A DNA stretch of 14,579 nucleotides. Source: an uncultured bacterium (GTDB lineage: Bacteria; Bacteroidota; Bacteroidia; Bacteroidales; Paludibacteraceae). A model generated the notes under the pieces. That model had not been told where the DNA came from. It saw only the letters and a list, made by a program, of their open reading frames with translations, and ran no database searches. The DNA lies in assembly GCA_946183755.1 (NCBI GenBank), contig CAMHCZ010000025.1, positions 1-14,579 on the forward strand. Direction: 5' to 3'. This document shows, piece by piece, positions 7,598 to 14,579 of the stretch; position 1 is the first letter of the stretch, and every line of letters begins with the position of its first letter. Position numbers and translations under genes: made by a program.

Positions 7598-8101
7598 ATG
7601 GCAACAGGCGTGATATTAAGTTTACCACATTTTATGCGTGGCAATGGCGAAATTATCATCTTCGGGATAATTGCTTGCGTTATTACAATATGCGTGTTTT
7701 ACGCCTGGCTTGACAACATAAGCAAAAGCTTGCAATTGCTCTCACGGAAAAATGAAAGTCTGTCGTGCCTGATGATTGCAATAATCTGGATACCCGTACT
7801 GACATTCTGCCTTATCCCCATAGGTGCTGTATCAGACCAATGGGATATGGCTGAGGTCGGAATTGTATTAACATTCTTTTCCGCTCCAATAACATTGCTG
7901 ATTGAGACAATTGCCATAATCGTGAAGAAGCACAGACTCAAGAAGCTATTGTCGCAATGGGAGGAGGCAGAAAATAAAATCAAGAAGGAGTTTTATAACG
8001 CACCTGCAACAAGCGTAGATTCTATAATACAGGAAAATGAGGAACTAAAGGAGCGTATCGAAGAACTCGAAGGGCGAATAGAAGAACTTGAAGACAGATA
8101 A
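7598..8101 (+). CDS. Small membrane protein with C-terminal coiled coil
   Basis: Not recognised. A 167-residue protein with three clear hydrophobic helices at about residues 19-38, 56-75 and 86-109, plus a weaker hydrophobic N-terminus. A basic stretch (VKKHRLKKL) follows, then a charged linker. The C-terminus is a strong coiled coil from about 141 on, with leucines in heptad spacing, ending in two near-identical seven-residue units (RIEELEG, RIEELED; bases 8054-8074 and 8075-8095). The coiled coil is probably cytoplasmic, following the basic stop-transfer residues, and may drive oligomerisation. An upstream in-frame GTG at 7577 would add seven residues, but it overlaps the TATATTTG box, so the ATG was chosen. 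The gene stands alone, diverging from the 53-aa gene and ending at a hairpin. No enzymatic motif is visible. Confidence 0.75.
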   Translation: MATGVILSLPHFMRGNGEIIIFGIIACVITICVFYAWLDNISKSLQLLSRKNESLSCLMIAIIWIPVLTFCLIPIGAVSDQWDMAEVGIVLTFFSAPITLLIETIAIIVKKHRLKKLLSQWEEAENKIKKEFYNAPATSVDSIIQENEELKERIEELEGRIEELEDR

Positions 8102-8139
8102 AAAACAGCGGACGGGAATCAATCCTCGTCCGCTGTTTT
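8102..8139. terminator. Bidirectional hairpin terminator overlapping a gene end
   Basis: A perfect 13-bp stem (aaaacagcggacg at 8102-8114, cgtccgctgtttt at 8127-8139) closes a 12-nt loop in which gga and tcc can pair further. A-rich and T-rich flanks make it an intrinsic terminator on both strands. It starts one base after the stop of the plus-strand membrane gene. The stop codon of the minus-strand 66-aa gene (8119-8121) sits in its loop, so the right arm also encodes part of that protein's C-terminus. Confidence 0.88.
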
Positions 8140-8319
8140 CTCGTTCAGAAGTTCTTCCGATTCCGCACTGAGACCGAAGCGGCGCATCTTCTCCTCCGGC
8201 GACAACGCATTGAGCTCCGCTGCCAGACGCTCGTCGTCCTCCTTGGCTTGCTTCCACAGTTCGTCGAAGCGCTCGTCGGTCATCTCACCGTCAATCTCTT
8301 TTCCGTCAATAATTATCAT
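8119..8319 (-). CDS. Small acidic hypothetical protein (66 aa)
   Basis: Not recognised. The 66 residues are strongly acidic and predicted mostly helical, beginning MIIIDGKEIDGEMTDERFDE and including SPEEKMRRFGLSAESEELL. No membrane segment or signal peptide is seen, so a soluble cytoplasmic protein is likely. Support for coding comes from several signs: it ends exactly at a strong terminator, a TAAGTTTG box (8342-8349 on the other strand) stands just upstream, and the amino-acid make-up is natural. The last ten codons are shared with the terminator stem. It converges on the coiled-coil membrane gene. The overlapping plus-strand frame at 8248-8526 is less credible. Confidence 0.6.
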   Translation of the reverse strand: MIIIDGKEIDGEMTDERFDELWKQAKEDDERLAAELNALSPEEKMRRFGLSAESEELLNEKTADED

Positions 8320-8537
8320 AGCTATACAATTTTTTACAGCGCAAACTTAATCGTTTTCCTCCAAAGAACATTTACAAAAACAGAGATATTGACATCAGCG
8401 ACGAATATCGAGGCACGAAAAAATGCACAATATCAACAAAACTCACCGCTCATAATCCACTTTAGCAGCCAAAGTCTTGATTTTTTTCCTAAAAAACTTC
8501 ATCTTTATGTTCAAATCCATTATTAAAACCTACTATT
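8320..8537. other. Intergenic region between divergent genes
   Basis: These 218 bases separate the 66-aa minus-strand gene from the three-gene plus-strand cassette. They are AT-rich. Apart from the minus-strand TAAGTTTG box, no clear signal is seen. On the plus strand, TATGTTCA (8506-8513) is only a partial -7 match, so the cassette's promoter is not identified. No hairpin, repeat or credible small gene was found. Confidence 0.5.
8342..8349 (-). promoter_or_regulatory. Putative -7 box (TAAGTTTG) for the 66-aa gene
   Basis: On the minus strand these bases read TAAGTTTG, a match to TAnnTTTG. The start codon of the 66-aa gene lies 22 bases downstream, giving a leader of roughly 15-18 nt. The nearest upstream TTG elements are at 12 and 25 bases, neither at the ideal distance. 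Confidence 0.45.
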
Positions 8538-8846
8538 ATGGAGAAGACTTATAAAACACCTCACATCATATATCTTGAGACAGGTGATAAGCTGCCAATG
8601 GATATAAAGGACCTCCCAATATGCCACCACGACTACGAAAAAAGCGAAGGCGGAGAAGATGTCTATCACATAACGTTCGAGGACGGCGAGAAAGGCACCA
8701 TATACGGAGAAACGTTCGCGTACAACCTGTACCACTTCACGGACTCAAAAGACTTCAGACATACATACAAGAAAATAAAGAAAGCTGTTTTCGCGTTATA
8801 TGTATATCTGAAATACAACACGATAATTCCAGAAGACGAGTTTTAA
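8538..8846 (+). CDS. Hypothetical protein, first gene of the three-gene cassette (102 aa)
   Basis: Not recognised. A 102-residue protein with no signal peptide and no clear membrane helix, although residues 83-93 (AVFALYVYLKY) are hydrophobic. Visible features are a CHHDYE cluster at 29-34, an acidic middle (FEDGEKGTIYG at 47-57), and a short basic stretch (YKKIKKA) before an acidic end (PEDEF). The fold looks mixed alpha/beta. It begins after the 218-bp intergenic region and is followed after 21 nt by the 677-aa membrane protein, with no terminator, so both are likely on one transcript. Start ATG follows a pyrimidine-rich leader without Shine-Dalgarno, as usual in this phylum. Coding is likely from its composition and operon position; the role is unknown. 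Confidence 0.72.
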   Translation: MEKTYKTPHIIYLETGDKLPMDIKDLPICHHDYEKSEGGEDVYHITFEDGEKGTIYGETFAYNLYHFTDSKDFRHTYKKIKKAVFALYVYLKYNTIIPEDEF

Positions 8847-8867
8847 CCGCACTAATTAATTATCTGT

Positions 8868-10901
8868 ATGGGAAATGAAGTCTTGATAGCCGCCGCGATT
8901 CTTGTAGCATTGCTTGTCATAGTGATGCTGACTATTTACTTCATAAAGAAGCAACTGCTGAAATTTGAATGGAGATACTACTTCGCATTCAAGGACATTA
9001 GCAGCAGAGTGACGAAAAGAACCATCGACGACATCTCTGACCTCAGCCTGAAGGAATGTTTCGTAATCCTATACAGATACCAGGAGAACGACTTCGCACA
9101 GAGGCAGAAGATACTGCTGGAAAGAGCGGAGCTGGACCCTGCGATAATGAAGAACTCGACTTTCGACGACGACCTCGAGCCTGTACGATTCGCGCTGAGG
9201 AACATAAGAAGGCTGTTGTATGCTCTTTGTGTGCTGAATGTCGTGATTATCATAATGTCGTTCTTGGGCACCAACTTCATATCACAGACTCTGACGCAAG
9301 AGAGCAAAGGATTCATTGTGGGATTCATTGTGCTGATAGCATGTTTGATATTCCTATACAAGATGGTGCTTATGTCCAAGATGCGCAAGCTGCAGAAGAC
9401 ATTCCCTATCGCCTTCGCCGAACTTGAGGACTACCTGAAGATAAAGAATCACAAGATCAAGGCAATGGAGAAGCTTGTGATAAGACACAAGAAGGAATAC
9501 AGAGTAAGAGAAGACAGCCACCAGAACATACACAAGAAATACATGAACTTGTGCGAGAACTACGACGCCGGAATGCGCAGATGGCTGAAGGAAAGAAAGG
9601 ACGGATACGACTCCATAGCAGAGGTCATAAAGGAGTACTACAAGAACAACCCTAAGGACCTGGCTCCGAAGATGCACGACGACGGAGTGCTGGAGACCAT
9701 ACAGACCGCCATCATGGAGTCCGACAAGATAATTCTCTACAACGGCGGACAGAAGGTTAACGACATAATGCAGTTCATCACAGCTCTGGAGAACAGCACA
9801 ATTTACACAGCCGACGATGTGAGAAACGCATGTATGCCTGCATGGAAGACCCTGCAGCACAGCCTTGAGATAAACGGCAAAACTATCACGACAGCAGAAG
9901 TTGTTGGCCAGTCGATAGAAGACACTGCAGCTGCAACCACAACCGATGATTTACTCGAGGATGTCCACTCATTCCTATTCTTTATGGACAAGAAAATCGG
10001 TTCGGAGCACATCAGAATCATCGTTCCAGAGGAATTCAACTCCAAGGGAATATCATCGTTCATAAAGAAGAAGGGATTTGACAATGTGCAGGAGAGCTTC
10101 AACGACCTTGTGTTGCGCAAGCAGAACGATCCGGAACTCATCTGCATCGTGATAAGAGAGAACGCCCACAAGAACGACACCGAACAATTCATTGCAGAGA
10201 CTTTCGAGAAATGCCCTCAGAACTATGTCTTAGTCACAATAAACAGACTTGTGCCTGCCGACGAGCTTATGGACGAGGTGGAGAAGAACACACGCCAGAG
10301 AATCGAAGCGGAAAGCCAGCTTATGAACCTGCTTGTGAATCTGCCAGCCTACAAGACTGTGGAAGGCACACTACTGAGATACGACACACTGTACAGATTC
10401 GTGCCATCGGCCTACGATGCCAACGGATACATCCCAACACCCGACGACAGAGACGTACGCTCGCTCGTGGCGCATATCAAGGCATACGGATTAGGAAGCA
10501 AGTCGGTGCAATACGTCGAAGACCTGTCCGACCTGATAGACAGAACGTTCGGCGAATACAAGCACCAGCTGACGCTCTTCAGCATTCCGTCGTCAAGAAA
10601 ACTGGCAAACAACACCAAGTTCGCGCAATTGTCCGCTGTGCTCGCTGCCAAATGCGGCATGGACAACAGTTTCTCGCATGTGAAATACATCAAGGACTAC
10701 ATACCTTCAAAACCGAACGAAGACGGATACCCTGTCCTTTCGTTTGACAAGGAATACTTCAAAGGAAGACTGATACTGATGTTTGACGAATTGATAAACA
10801 CAGGAAAATCATCTCTGCACTATTACGATGTGCTGACAGAAATGGGCGCAAAACCGATTATGCTCGTCGCTGTCGCCAAGTCAATACACCCTAATGAATA
10901 A
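8868..10901 (+). CDS. Membrane-anchored protein with C-terminal phosphoribosyltransferase-like domain
   Basis: No full-length family is recognised. In the 677 residues, order is as follows. There is a membrane helix at about 5-27, a cytoplasmic-type charged segment, a pair of helices at about 117-138 and 148-168, then a long basic helical stretch (about 170-265). A mixed alpha/beta region (about 280-480) follows, and finally a domain at about 565-677 that looks like a type I phosphoribosyltransferase. That domain has LFSIPSSRK (570-578), a helix FAQLSAVLAAKCG, and GRLILMFDELINTGKSS (633-649). The last fits the PRPP-binding pattern of hydrophobic strand, acidic pair Asp640-Glu641, then Thr645-Gly646-x-Ser648. 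The order resembles ComF-like domains. The base or acceptor is unknown, and activity is not shown. It lies 21 nt after the 102-aa gene and 3 nt before the exported protein gene, so the three are probably made together. Confidence 0.85.
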   Translation: MGNEVLIAAAILVALLVIVMLTIYFIKKQLLKFEWRYYFAFKDISSRVTKRTIDDISDLSLKECFVILYRYQENDFAQRQKILLERAELDPAIMKNSTFDDDLEPVRFALRNIRRLLYALCVLNVVIIIMSFLGTNFISQTLTQESKGFIVGFIVLIACLIFLYKMVLMSKMRKLQKTFPIAFAELEDYLKIKNHKIKAMEKLVIRHKKEYRVREDSHQNIHKKYMNLCENYDAGMRRWLKERKDGYDSIAEVIKEYYKNNPKDLAPKMHDDGVLETIQTAIMESDKIILYNGGQKVNDIMQFITALENSTIYTADDVRNACMPAWKTLQHSLEINGKTITTAEVVGQSIEDTAAATTTDDLLEDVHSFLFFMDKKIGSEHIRIIVPEEFNSKGISSFIKKKGFDNVQESFNDLVLRKQNDPELICIVIRENAHKNDTEQFIAETFEKCPQNYVLVTINRLVPADELMDEVEKNTRQRIEAESQLMNLLVNLPAYKTVEGTLLRYDTLYRFVPSAYDANGYIPTPDDRDVRSLVAHIKAYGLGSKSVQYVEDLSDLIDRTFGEYKHQLTLFSIPSSRKLANNTKFAQLSAVLAAKCGMDNSFSHVKYIKDYIPSKPNEDGYPVLSFDKEYFKGRLILMFDELINTGKSSLHYYDVLTEMGAKPIMLVAVAKSIHPNE

Positions 10902-10904
10902 GAA

Positions 10905-11390
10905 ATGAGAAAAGCCATTCTATTATTTTCCCTGTTCCTCTGCACCGCTACCATAGCCGTAGCAAAAAGCAAAAAGGTCGAGAGCAACAACACGTTCAAA
11001 GCCTATGCGTTCTGCACAAGAGACAACGACACCATGGAATACACACCATGGGAGGACACAAACTCCGAGGGCGTGCTCGACATGCAGAAGATGACAATAA
11101 TCATCAACGACTACGACAACCCGCAAGTTTACAAGATAGACTTCTTCAACGAGGACGAGTTCGGCAATTTCATCATGCAGTGCATCAATTCAAAAGGTGT
11201 GGACTGCATCGTGAGAGCCGAGCCTGAAACTATCGACGGCGAGCAGTTCTATCATCTGTACATAGACTACAGCGATGTGACATTGGGCTATGTAATACAG
11301 TTCAAGAACAAGGACACCAATGAAAAAGGCATTGAGAGCATAACGCCTACTCAGCCACAAGATACATCAGCACAACCCCAGAAACAATAA
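10905..11390 (+). CDS. Exported hypothetical protein (161 aa)
   Basis: Not recognised. The N-terminus has a clear signal peptide: basic MRK, a hydrophobic core (AILLFSLFLCTATIAV) and a likely type I cleavage after AVA at residue 20. The Cys13 context does not fit a lipobox. The mature part (about 140 residues) is acidic, mixed alpha/beta, with Cys37, Cys93 and Cys101, and resembles small periplasmic proteins of unknown role. Its last 15 residues are a low-complexity Thr/Gln/Pro tail. The start is 3 nt after the stop of the phosphoribosyltransferase-like gene, which implies coupled expression. Its last 44 bases overlap the 3' end of the ZIP transporter gene on the other strand, with no terminator visible there. 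Function is not inferable from sequence. Confidence 0.8.
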   Translation: MRKAILLFSLFLCTATIAVAKSKKVESNNTFKAYAFCTRDNDTMEYTPWEDTNSEGVLDMQKMTIIINDYDNPQVYKIDFFNEDEFGNFIMQCINSKGVDCIVRAEPETIDGEQFYHLYIDYSDVTLGYVIQFKNKDTNEKGIESITPTQPQDTSAQPQKQ

Positions 11391-12084
11391 TAAGTATCTG
11401 CAGAAGCGTCTTTCTCAGCGAGTTGCCCTTGACGATGAGAGGCAGCAGCGAGAACAGTGACAGATAAATGAAGCAGCCTGCAGCCACAGGAAGGAGATAG
11501 ACCGCGAAACCTTCTATGCTCTGCCCTATCAGCAACGCAAGCACCGCGCCCAATATCGCACTGGCTGCCGACAACAGATTGTACAACAGCGCCTTGCTCT
11601 TGCTGAATCCTGCCTTTATGAGTATGCCGTAATCACTCAATTCCTGCGGAAGCTCATGTATGAATATGGCAATTGTGGTGGACAGTCCGACCTCGTATGA
11701 AATCATCCATGACACGGCTATGAGTATGCCGTCGGTGAAATTATGGATGCCGTCGGCCAGCAGATTCATATACCCAAGAGACTTAAGCGACTTCTTCTTT
11801 GGCAAATGATGCTTGTGGAACATGTGCACATTCTCGATAATGAAGAATATCACAAGACCGAGCACAACGAGCCATCCGATAGTGACGAAATCGCCTATCG
11901 CCTCATAGCTCTCCGGCAACAGCTCAAACAGCACATTGCCTATCATGCTGCCGACAGCGAAACTCACCAATGCGAACACGATCGAATCCTGATAGCGTCT
12001 GTTCAGTGTCAGCAGAAATATGCCTGACAACGCCACAAGACTCACCGCTACAACTGACAATATTGTGTAAATCCAAACTTCCAT
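11347..12084 (-). CDS. ZIP family metal transporter
   Basis: ZIP proteins carry Zn2+ or other divalent metals into the cytoplasm. This 245-residue protein has about eight hydrophobic helices and the two ZIP signature segments. The fourth-helix type HNFTDGILIA (114-123) has His114, Asn115 and Asp118. The fifth-helix type IHELPQELSDYG (142-153) has His143, Glu144, Gln147 and Glu148. These residues line the metal path in the family. A short His-rich loop (HMFHKHH, 87-93) lies between helices 3 and 4, much as in other ZIP proteins. It starts 16 nt after the stop of the glucanotransferase gene, so it is the last gene of that minus-strand operon. Its end (MYLVAE) overlaps the exported-protein gene on the plus strand by 44 bp. 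Which metal it carries cannot be told. Confidence 0.93.
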   Translation of the reverse strand: MEVWIYTILSVVAVSLVALSGIFLLTLNRRYQDSIVFALVSFAVGSMIGNVLFELLPESYEAIGDFVTIGWLVVLGLVIFFIIENVHMFHKHHLPKKKSLKSLGYMNLLADGIHNFTDGILIAVSWMISYEVGLSTTIAIFIHELPQELSDYGILIKAGFSKSKALLYNLLSAASAILGAVLALLIGQSIEGFAVYLLPVAAGCFIYLSLFSLLPLIVKGNSLRKTLLQILIIVSGVVLMYLVAE

Positions 12085-12100
12085 TTTCTTACTTATCTAT

Positions 12101-14380
12101 TTATATCGCTCTGCCACTATTTTCCACCAATTGCTTTATAGAGCCAAGGAAACTGTCGTCGTCCAACAGCTGCTCCAAAGACACGTTCATGCGGTAGCAC
12201 CATTCGTTCTTTGGATTGTCCGGCATGTTTATTCTCTCGTCTTTCTCCTTCACGTCCTTCGACATTCTGATTGATGTCGCAGCGTAGTCCTGGAAAGGAA
12301 TGACGGACATCATCGCCGGCGAGTCAAGATGCTGTTTGACAATGGCGAGAGCCGTACCGCCGTCAATGCTCTTGGGCAGTTCGCCTTGCATGCCGAGCTT
12401 GTTCCTGTAGAATCTCTCAAGTTTCGGTTTGTCATAACCCATCATCTCCTTCCACCACAAGCGCAGCGGCGGCATATCGTGTGTGGTCGTCGTGCATACT
12501 GCGTAATACGGCACATTCGACAGGTTGTCAAACTCCGCCCACTCCTGCTTCGGCATCGACTGAATCTCGAGAGTCAGAATCTTGAGCTGTTTCATGACGT
12601 CGGGCACGCAATCGGGTATCATACCCAAATCCTCGCCGCAGACAATCATGCCGCTCGCTCTCAGAAGCTCAGGAAGCTTCATCATTGCCTGGTCGTGCCA
12701 CAAAGCGTCGTTGCGGTGGTAGAAATATTCATCATAGATTCTGTCGTACACGGCTTTCTGGCTGTCGGACAATGCGTTGTAAGCCTCGTTTCTTCCTTTT
12801 GCTATGCGTGGGTGCAAATCTCGTTCATTATTCTTGTCCTTAATGAACAACACCCACGTTCTCGCCGTAAGCATTTTTTCAGTGTTTTCCGCCGAGACTC
12901 CGAGCTTTTTGCATTGTTCATATATTGCCCTTTGTGTGAGGCTTTTGCTATTAAGTTTCAACTTGCCGCCGCCAGCAGCAACGGTGAATTTGTCCATCAT
13001 GAAGTCCGCATCATTTCCGAACAAACAAGCCATCTGCTCTCTTGTGAAACGCGGTTCTGTCAGTTCCTCATACGACATCATCAGTCCGCTGGTCAGAATA
13101 TCGCTGTAGGCATAAGCCTTCGCCTTGTCAAACTGCCCCATGAGTCCCCACATTTCCTCTGTCCTGACCGACCAGATGCGGAAAAAGCCGAGTATGTGGT
13201 CGATGCGATAGGCGTCGAAGTATCTCTCCATCTTCTTCAGACGATTCTTCCACCAATCGTAGCCGTCTTTCGCCATTATGTCCCAGTTGTATGTAGGGAA
13301 TCCCCAGTTCTGCCCTTTGTTGGAGAAGTAGTCCGGTGGCGCTCCTGCCGACATTTTCGTATTGAACTGCTCCGGCTGCATCCACACGTCAAGACTGTTC
13401 GGACTCACGCCGATAGGTATGTCGCCCTTCAGCAAAACGCCCTTGCTCCTCGCATAGTCGGACGCGTCCTTGAGCTGCTTGTCGGCATAATACTGCACAA
13501 AAGCATAAAAGCCAGCATCATCAAAGCCGTTTATCAGTTTATCTGCTGTTGCCTTGTCATACTGCGGCATCTCCTTCCATTTGCTCAGCTCCGTCGTGCG
13601 GTGCTTGTCTCGCAGACAGCAATACAAAGCGTAAGGCTTTATCCAGTCTTCATTCTCTTTCACGAATCTGCAATATGAGGCATCGCTGGCCAAGCCGTAC
13701 TTCACCGCATTATATGCCGCTCTCAGAGTCTCCATCTTCAATTGATGGACTTTCTCATAATCCATTTTCTTCAGACGATTGAGCTTTTTCGCCTGCTTAT
13801 GGTATTTATCCAAGAACGCGTCATCGAGTCCTTCAATGTCGTCTATTCTTATGTACAATGGATTCAACGCCTTTACCGACAGTGGATTGTACGGATACGA
13901 ATCCGCTTTTGTGCCTGTCATCGAGGTATCGTTCACCGGCAATGTCTGAATCACACGCATACCCGTCTTGCACGCTACATCGACCAGCATCTTCAAGTCA
14001 GGGAACTCACCCACTCCGCCGTCCTGTGCGCTTCTCAACGAGAACACTGGCAGCACGATTCCCGCCACTCTCGGATACGCGTCCTTGAACAGCGGCAAGT
14101 CGTCACGACGGTCTGTCGGTTGGCTCTGCTGATAGTTGTCGCCATCCTGCCAATATCTTATTTCCCCACGCTCGTCCACCATGACATACTTGTACTCAAG
14201 AGGAAAACTGACATCGCTTTTCTCTATGAAGTAATCTCTGCCATTGCATGTGGTCAACACATTCACTTCGTTATACTGCCAATGCCCCAACGCGCCTTGA
14301 CTGCCGACAACAGCCACACGCAAGCGGTACATTTTCATAAGCAGTTGAGCATTAGGCTCTATTGTAAGATGAAATTTCAT
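12101..14380 (-). CDS. malQ: 4-alpha-glucanotransferase, GH77 (DPE2/MalQ type)
   Basis: This enzyme moves glucan segments between maltodextrins, releasing glucose, in maltose and glycogen or starch use; it is cytoplasmic. Residues about 1-95 resemble a starch-binding CBM20 module (LGHW at 31-34, EYKYV at 62-66). GH77 motifs follow: SYPYNPLS (161-168), GVSPNSLDVW (324-333), PPDYFSNKGQNWGFPTYNW (348-366), the nucleophile Asp394 in YRIDHILGFF, the acid/base Glu583 in CGEDLGMIPDC, and His634-Asp635 in TTTHDMP. A long insertion splits the catalytic domain at about 450-575, as in the plant DPE2 group. At 759 residues it is shorter than the roughly 890 residues I expect for Bacteroides members with two CBM20 modules. 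An in-frame TAG 12 nt upstream fixes the start near this ATG. It lies between a zinc-ribbon gene and the ZIP gene in a minus-strand operon. Confidence 0.93.
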   Translation of the reverse strand: MKFHLTIEPNAQLLMKMYRLRVAVVGSQGALGHWQYNEVNVLTTCNGRDYFIEKSDVSFPLEYKYVMVDERGEIRYWQDGDNYQQSQPTDRRDDLPLFKDAYPRVAGIVLPVFSLRSAQDGGVGEFPDLKMLVDVACKTGMRVIQTLPVNDTSMTGTKADSYPYNPLSVKALNPLYIRIDDIEGLDDAFLDKYHKQAKKLNRLKKMDYEKVHQLKMETLRAAYNAVKYGLASDASYCRFVKENEDWIKPYALYCCLRDKHRTTELSKWKEMPQYDKATADKLINGFDDAGFYAFVQYYADKQLKDASDYARSKGVLLKGDIPIGVSPNSLDVWMQPEQFNTKMSAGAPPDYFSNKGQNWGFPTYNWDIMAKDGYDWWKNRLKKMERYFDAYRIDHILGFFRIWSVRTEEMWGLMGQFDKAKAYAYSDILTSGLMMSYEELTEPRFTREQMACLFGNDADFMMDKFTVAAGGGKLKLNSKSLTQRAIYEQCKKLGVSAENTEKMLTARTWVLFIKDKNNERDLHPRIAKGRNEAYNALSDSQKAVYDRIYDEYFYHRNDALWHDQAMMKLPELLRASGMIVCGEDLGMIPDCVPDVMKQLKILTLEIQSMPKQEWAEFDNLSNVPYYAVCTTTTHDMPPLRLWWKEMMGYDKPKLERFYRNKLGMQGELPKSIDGGTALAIVKQHLDSPAMMSVIPFQDYAATSIRMSKDVKEKDERINMPDNPKNEWCYRMNVSLEQLLDDDSFLGSIKQLVENSGRAI

Positions 14381-14392
14381 AAGCCATCCACG

Positions 14393-14578
14393 CTATAGGT
14401 TTCTGTAATAGCCGCATGTTCTGCACACGACTCTCGCATTAAGCTTTTCGAGCGTATAGTTGCCGCAGTTTGGGCATACCTGCTCCAGGTATGAGCCCTC
14501 GCCGTTGGAATATTTACGCAAAGCCCTTTCCACACCGATTTTCCAAGTGTTTATGGACTCGTTGTTGAGTTGGAGCCC
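14393..14578 (-). CDS. Zinc-ribbon protein, C-terminal part only
   Basis: This frame runs in from the window edge on the minus strand and ends at TAG (14393-14395). The 61 visible residues end in a zinc ribbon with Cys35 and Cys38 (CPNCG) and Cys52 and Cys55 (CRTCG), finishing GYYRNL. Before it comes LQLNNESINTWKIGVERALR, a charged helix. Proteins with such a C-terminal ribbon include the B12-dependent ribonucleotide reductases, which this faintly resembles, but the evidence does not allow a name. It is in the same reading frame as malQ and its stop lies 12 nt before the malQ start, so it is the upstream gene of that operon. Confidence 0.7.
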   Translation of the reverse strand, partial: GLQLNNESINTWKIGVERALRKYSNGEGSYLEQVCPNCGNYTLEKLNARVVCRTCGYYRNL

Positions 14579-14579
14579 A

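Noticed and set aside
8248..8526. A 92-residue plus-strand frame covering the intergenic region
   Set aside because: It begins inside the 66-aa minus-strand gene, runs through AT-rich spacer with no family-like pattern, and the minus-strand gene has a promoter box and terminator.
12329..13678. A 449-residue open frame on the plus strand
   Set aside because: It lies wholly antisense to the GH77 gene, whose catalytic motifs are intact, and its His/Leu/Arg-rich composition is that of a shadow frame.
1..14579. CRISPR array, tRNA, rRNA, insertion sequence or prophage
   Set aside because: No regularly spaced repeats, RNA gene folds, transposase or phage proteins were seen on either strand.

Overview
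The window looks like chromosomal DNA from a member of the Bacteroidota, most likely Bacteroidales. The evidence is a nuoL-nuoM-nuoN order without Shine-Dalgarno-like leaders, TAnnTTTG-type -7 boxes in the intergenic regions, a CBM20-GH77 4-alpha-glucanotransferase, and protein sequences that read like gut Bacteroidales. No rRNA, tRNA, CRISPR array, transposase or phage gene was seen.

Layout, left to right. (1) Bases 3-6628, plus strand: the end of a respiratory complex I operon (nuoL cut by the window edge, nuoM, nuoN), followed after 31 nt by a Na+/phosphate cotransporter-family gene with a PhoU-like tail. The series ends at a strong hairpin terminator (6571-6597). The cotransporter gene has a clear frameshift near its 3' end, so its called C-terminus (to 6628) is not ancestral. 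(2) Bases 6618-7492, minus strand: a 53-aa two-helix membrane protein and, 2 nt later, an E1-like MoeB/ThiF/HesA adenylyltransferase. (3) Bases 7493-7597: a divergent promoter region with an 8-bp inverted repeat. (4) Bases 7598-8101: a small plus-strand membrane protein ending in a coiled coil. It converges on an acidic 66-aa minus-strand protein (8119-8319), with a shared hairpin between or inside their 3' ends. (5) Bases 8538-11390: three tightly spaced plus-strand genes. They encode an unrecognised 102-aa protein, a 677-aa membrane-anchored protein with a C-terminal phosphoribosyltransferase-like domain, and a 161-aa exported protein. (6) Bases 11347-14578, minus strand: a partial zinc-ribbon protein, a DPE2/MalQ-like 4-alpha-glucanotransferase and a ZIP-family metal transporter, spaced by 12 and 16 nt as an operon.

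Complex I pumps ions and the cotransporter probably uses the sodium gradient, so a shared transcript is plausible. The glucanotransferase acts on maltodextrins or glycogen. The least explained part is the 8538-11390 cassette, whose central protein joins membrane helices, a charged helical region and a PRPP-binding-type motif. It is the best candidate here for something undescribed, but nothing in the sequence establishes its function. All family assignments are by eye from motifs; no search was run.
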